From Klenkia soli (GTDB lineage: Bacteria > Actinomycetota > Actinomycetes > Mycobacteriales > Geodermatophilaceae), in NCBI RefSeq assembly GCF_900103975.1, contig NZ_FNIR01000005.1:272071-336070 (forward strand): a stretch of DNA of 64,000 nucleotides. The letters are read 5' to 3'. Below are positions 62,134 through 64,000 of the stretch, piece after piece. Numbering within the stretch: position 1 is the first letter of the stretch; every line of letters begins with the position of its first letter. Under the pieces are notes generated by a model, which was given only the letters and a program-made list of their open reading frames with translations, did no database searches and had not been told where the DNA came from. The translations under genes were made by a program, and so were the position numbers.

Positions 62134-63119
62134 CGGGGGGCCTCGCTCTCGTCGATGTCGGGGTCGGTCTCGCGGCCCAGCGCGAGGACGGCGCGGGCCA
62201 GGCTCTCGTCGCAGACGAGGACGTCGATCAGCCGGCCGCGCAGCGCACCCAGCACACCGGCGGCCTTGACCCGGCCGCAGGCCACGCCGACGACGGTCGG
62301 GATGGCGGCCAGGTCGGCCAGGGTGACCGCGAGCACGCGCTCGTGGACGGCGCCCATGACCGGCTCGCCCTGGGCGTCGAAGTAGCGGGCCGCGATGTCG
62401 CCGACCGGCTCGGCCTTGCGCAGCTGGGCGGCCTCCTCGGCGTCGAGGGCCAGCGCGGTGAGCACCGAGGCCGACGAGCCGTGGGACGGCGTGCCGATGC
62501 CGACGAAGGCGATGTCGGCGCGGCGGGCCTCGGCGAGCGCCTGCTCCACCGAGGCCTCCTCGGCGAGGGCGTCGCGGGCGCTGGCCGTCGTCAGCGTGGC
62601 CGGGGCGTGCAGGTAGCGGTAGGTGGCACCCAGCCGGGAGGCGAGCTCCCGGACCAGCTCGTGCCCGGAGACCTCGTTGTCCACCGCCGACAACCCGCCC
62701 ACGAGCTGGACCAGCCGCACCGCGTAGTCGTGCTCGGCGGTGGTGTGCCACACCATCGACTGCAGGGCGCTCCCCCAGGACAGCGCGACGGTCATGCCGT
62801 CGCGGAGCTCGCTGAGGAGGAACCGGCCGGCCTGGGTGCCGACCTGCTCGTCGGCGTGGCCGACGGCGGTGCGCTGGGCGACCCGCACCGAACGGAGGCC
62901 GAACCGGTCGCGGAGCGCGTCCTCGAGCTGGCGCTCGCGGCCGGCCGGGTCGTTGACCCGGATCTCGACCACACCCTGCTCGACGGCGGAGGCGAGCATG
63001 CGCGAGACGTTGCTGCGGCTGGTGCCCAACCGCTGCGCGACCTCGGCCTGGGAGAGGTTCTCCAGGTAGTACAGCCGGGCAGCGGCGACGAGCGCCTCGA
63101 CCTCTCGGGGAGCGGGCAT
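62130..63119 (-). CDS. SorC/DeoR-type sugar-binding transcription regulator
   Basis: A 329-residue regulator. The helix-turn-helix is LSQAEVAQRLGTSRSNVSRML (about 24-43, given in part); the C-terminal SorC sugar-phosphate domain has GMTVALSWGSAL and VGIGTPSHGS, with VGVACG near the end. It probably controls the sorbitol PTS operon. I chose the ATG at 63119, since GGAGG lies five bases before it; the GTG at 63125 would overlap that site. Confidence 0.92.
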   Translation of the reverse strand: MPAPREVEALVAAARLYYLENLSQAEVAQRLGTSRSNVSRMLASAVEQGVVEIRVNDPAGRERQLEDALRDRFGLRSVRVAQRTAVGHADEQVGTQAGRFLLSELRDGMTVALSWGSALQSMVWHTTAEHDYAVRLVQLVGGLSAVDNEVSGHELVRELASRLGATYRYLHAPATLTTASARDALAEEASVEQALAEARRADIAFVGIGTPSHGSSASVLTALALDAEEAAQLRKAEPVGDIAARYFDAQGEPVMGAVHERVLAVTLADLAAIPTVVGVACGRVKAAGVLGALRGRLIDVLVCDESLARAVLALGRETDPDIDESEAPR

Positions 63120-63140
63120 CGTCACCTCCGTTCACGTTGG

Positions 63141-63156
63141 GCGCACCGTTGTGCGC
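63141..63156. promoter_or_regulatory. Operator-like inverted repeat before sorC gene
   Basis: GCGCAC and GTGCGC with four bases between, 22 bases upstream of the regulator start. Likely an autoregulatory site. Confidence 0.5.
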
Positions 63157-63198
63157 GACGAAGAGTGGCATGTGACTGCTGTCACCGACAAGTAGGGC

Positions 63199-63235
63199 GT
63201 GCACTTTTTCCCGTTTTTCTTGCACATCGGTGCAC
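63199..63235. promoter_or_regulatory. AT-rich control region with two GTGCAC palindromes
   Basis: GTGCAC occurs at 63199-63204 and 63230-63235, 31 bases apart (three helix turns), with TGCAC also at 63221. Between them runs a T-rich stretch that stands out in this GC-rich DNA. It is probably the main promoter and operator of the sorbitol operon. Confidence 0.5.
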
Positions 63236-63250
63236 ACGGCGCCGGGACCA

Positions 63251-63296
63251 CGCAGGGCGGGTGGCCCACCCGGCGGGGTGGGCCACCCGCCCTGCG
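63251..63296 (-). terminator. Terminator after ppsA
   Basis: A perfect 20-pair stem (63251-63270 with 63277-63296) and a six-base loop, 37 bases after the ppsA stop. It separates ppsA from the sorbitol operon on the same strand. Confidence 0.85.
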
Positions 63297-63332
63297 GCGG
63301 TCCTGCGGCCGCTCAGGGCCGCCGGAGGTGCG

Positions 63333-64000
63333 TCAGCTGCCGGCCTTGGCGATGGCGAGCCAGGTGTCGACGACGGTGTCGGGGTTCAGCGACATCGACT
63401 CGATGCCCTGCTCCACCAGCCACTGCGCGAGGTCGGGGTGGTCGGAGGGACCCTGACCGCAGATGCCCACGTACTTCCCGCGGGCCAGGCACGCGCTGAT
63501 GGCCATCTCCAGCACCTTGAGCACGGCGGGGTTGCGCTCGTCGAACGTCGCCGCCACCAGCGAGGAGTCCCGGTCCAGACCCAGCACCAGCTGCGTCATG
63601 TCGTTCGAGCCGATCGAGAACCCGTCCACGTGGTCTAGGAACTCATCAGCCAGCAGCGCGTTGGAGGGCAGCTCGCACATCATCACCACCGACAGGTCGT
63701 TGTCCCCCCGCACCAACCCGTGGGAGGCCAGCAGCTCCACCACGCCCTCGATCTCGGCCACCGTCCGCACGAACGGGATCATGATCTTGACGTTCGTCAG
63801 ACCCATCTCGTCCCGCACGTGCTTCAACGCCGCGCACTCCATCGCGAAGCACTCCGCGAAGTCCGCCGACAAGTACCGGGACGCCCCCCGGTAGCCCAGC
63901 ATCGGGTTCTCCTCGTGCGGCTCGTAGGCCTCCCCACCCAGCAGGTTGGCGTACTCGTTGGACTTGAAGTCACTCATCCGCACGATCACCGGCTCCGGGG
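63333..64000 (-). CDS. ppsA: Phosphoenolpyruvate synthase, C-terminal part
   Basis: The last 222 residues of a PEP-utilising enzyme; the start lies beyond the window. [43 protein letters not shown] and the CGQGPSDHP motif with the active-site Cys identify the PEP-binding barrel; GQGPSDHP is typical of PpsA rather than PTS enzyme I or PPDK. It makes PEP from pyruvate and ATP. Placed upstream of a PEP-consuming PTS operon, but a strong terminator separates them. Confidence 0.88.
   Translation of the reverse strand, partial: PEPVIVRMSDFKSNEYANLLGGEAYEPHEENPMLGYRGASRYLSADFAECFAMECAALKHVRDEMGLTNVKIMIPFVRTVAEIEGVVELLASHGLVRGDNDLSVVMMCELPSNALLADEFLDHVDGFSIGSNDMTQLVLGLDRDSSLVAATFDERNPAVLKVLEMAISACLARGKYVGICGQGPSDHPDLAQWLVEQGIESMSLNPDTVVDTWLAIAKAGS

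Overview
The window is about 64 kb of very GC-rich DNA with tightly packed genes, frequent GTG starts, 4-base ATGA/GTGA gene overlaps and strong codon-position GC bias. This points to a high-GC actinobacterium. A solitary chaperonin with a Gly-Gly-Met tail behind two CIRCE boxes, an IdeR/DtxR-type iron box and a helicase/XPB neighbourhood like the mycobacterial one all agree. A member of the Geodermatophilaceae or a close relative is my best guess, but the sequence read by eye does not prove the genus. I see no rRNA, phage, insertion sequence or CRISPR array. One tRNA gene (Thr, UGU) is present. No gene-free stretch exceeds 300 bases.

Layout. 1-14.5 kb: the end of an MFS transporter with a DUF2771-type lipoprotein, a cold-shock protein, an acyl-CoA synthetase with a tiny co-translated partner, a second MFS exporter, an acetyltransferase, a helicase-associated WYL-like protein followed by cyclopropane-fatty-acid synthase and XPB helicase, and a three-gene polar amino-acid ABC importer. 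14.6-25.6 kb: a second SF2 helicase, an MFS/acyltransferase/cupin operon, a DUF7282-like lipoprotein, glucose-6-phosphate dehydrogenase, a scramblase-like protein, an M20 peptidase with an HD hydrolase, and small enzymes. 25.6-28.6 kb: an iron-siderophore binding protein under an IdeR box and groEL.

28.6-35.5 kb holds the most distinctive system. Five genes overlap by 4 bases each: a GAF plus degenerate-GGDEF protein, an exosortase, a processive family-2 glycosyltransferase, one secreted protein with a C-terminal sorting signal, and UDP-GlcNAc 2-epimerase. A second GAF/degenerate-GGDEF paralogue lies just upstream. It reads as a compact cell-surface protein-sorting and polysaccharide locus with one dedicated substrate.

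35.6-49.6 kb: threonine synthase behind a SAM-I riboswitch, a HAD phosphatase, an ABC-2 permease with a giant secreted-hydrolase/ABC-ATPase fusion, a LytR_C protein, RarD and NhaP-type transporters, an orphan mannitol-type PTS EIIA/EIIB pair with a DeoR regulator, dodecin and the tRNA. 49.6-58.2 kb: an HtrA-like protease, a DUF445 protein, a cupin, RlmB, CysS and two IspD-family proteins with complementary motif losses; ispF is not in the window. 58.2-63.1 kb: a glucitol/sorbitol PTS operon with SorC regulator and GutM, in which EIIBC is split into two genes and a SAF-domain oxidoreductase stands where a sugar-phosphate dehydrogenase is expected. The window ends inside phosphoenolpyruvate synthase.

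Two themes run across the window. Many genes start 6-9 bases after a TANNNT box, as expected for leaderless transcripts. Gene ends often carry long, nearly perfect hairpins without a U-tract; two of them, 47 kb apart, share a conserved apical loop and may belong to a dispersed terminator family.
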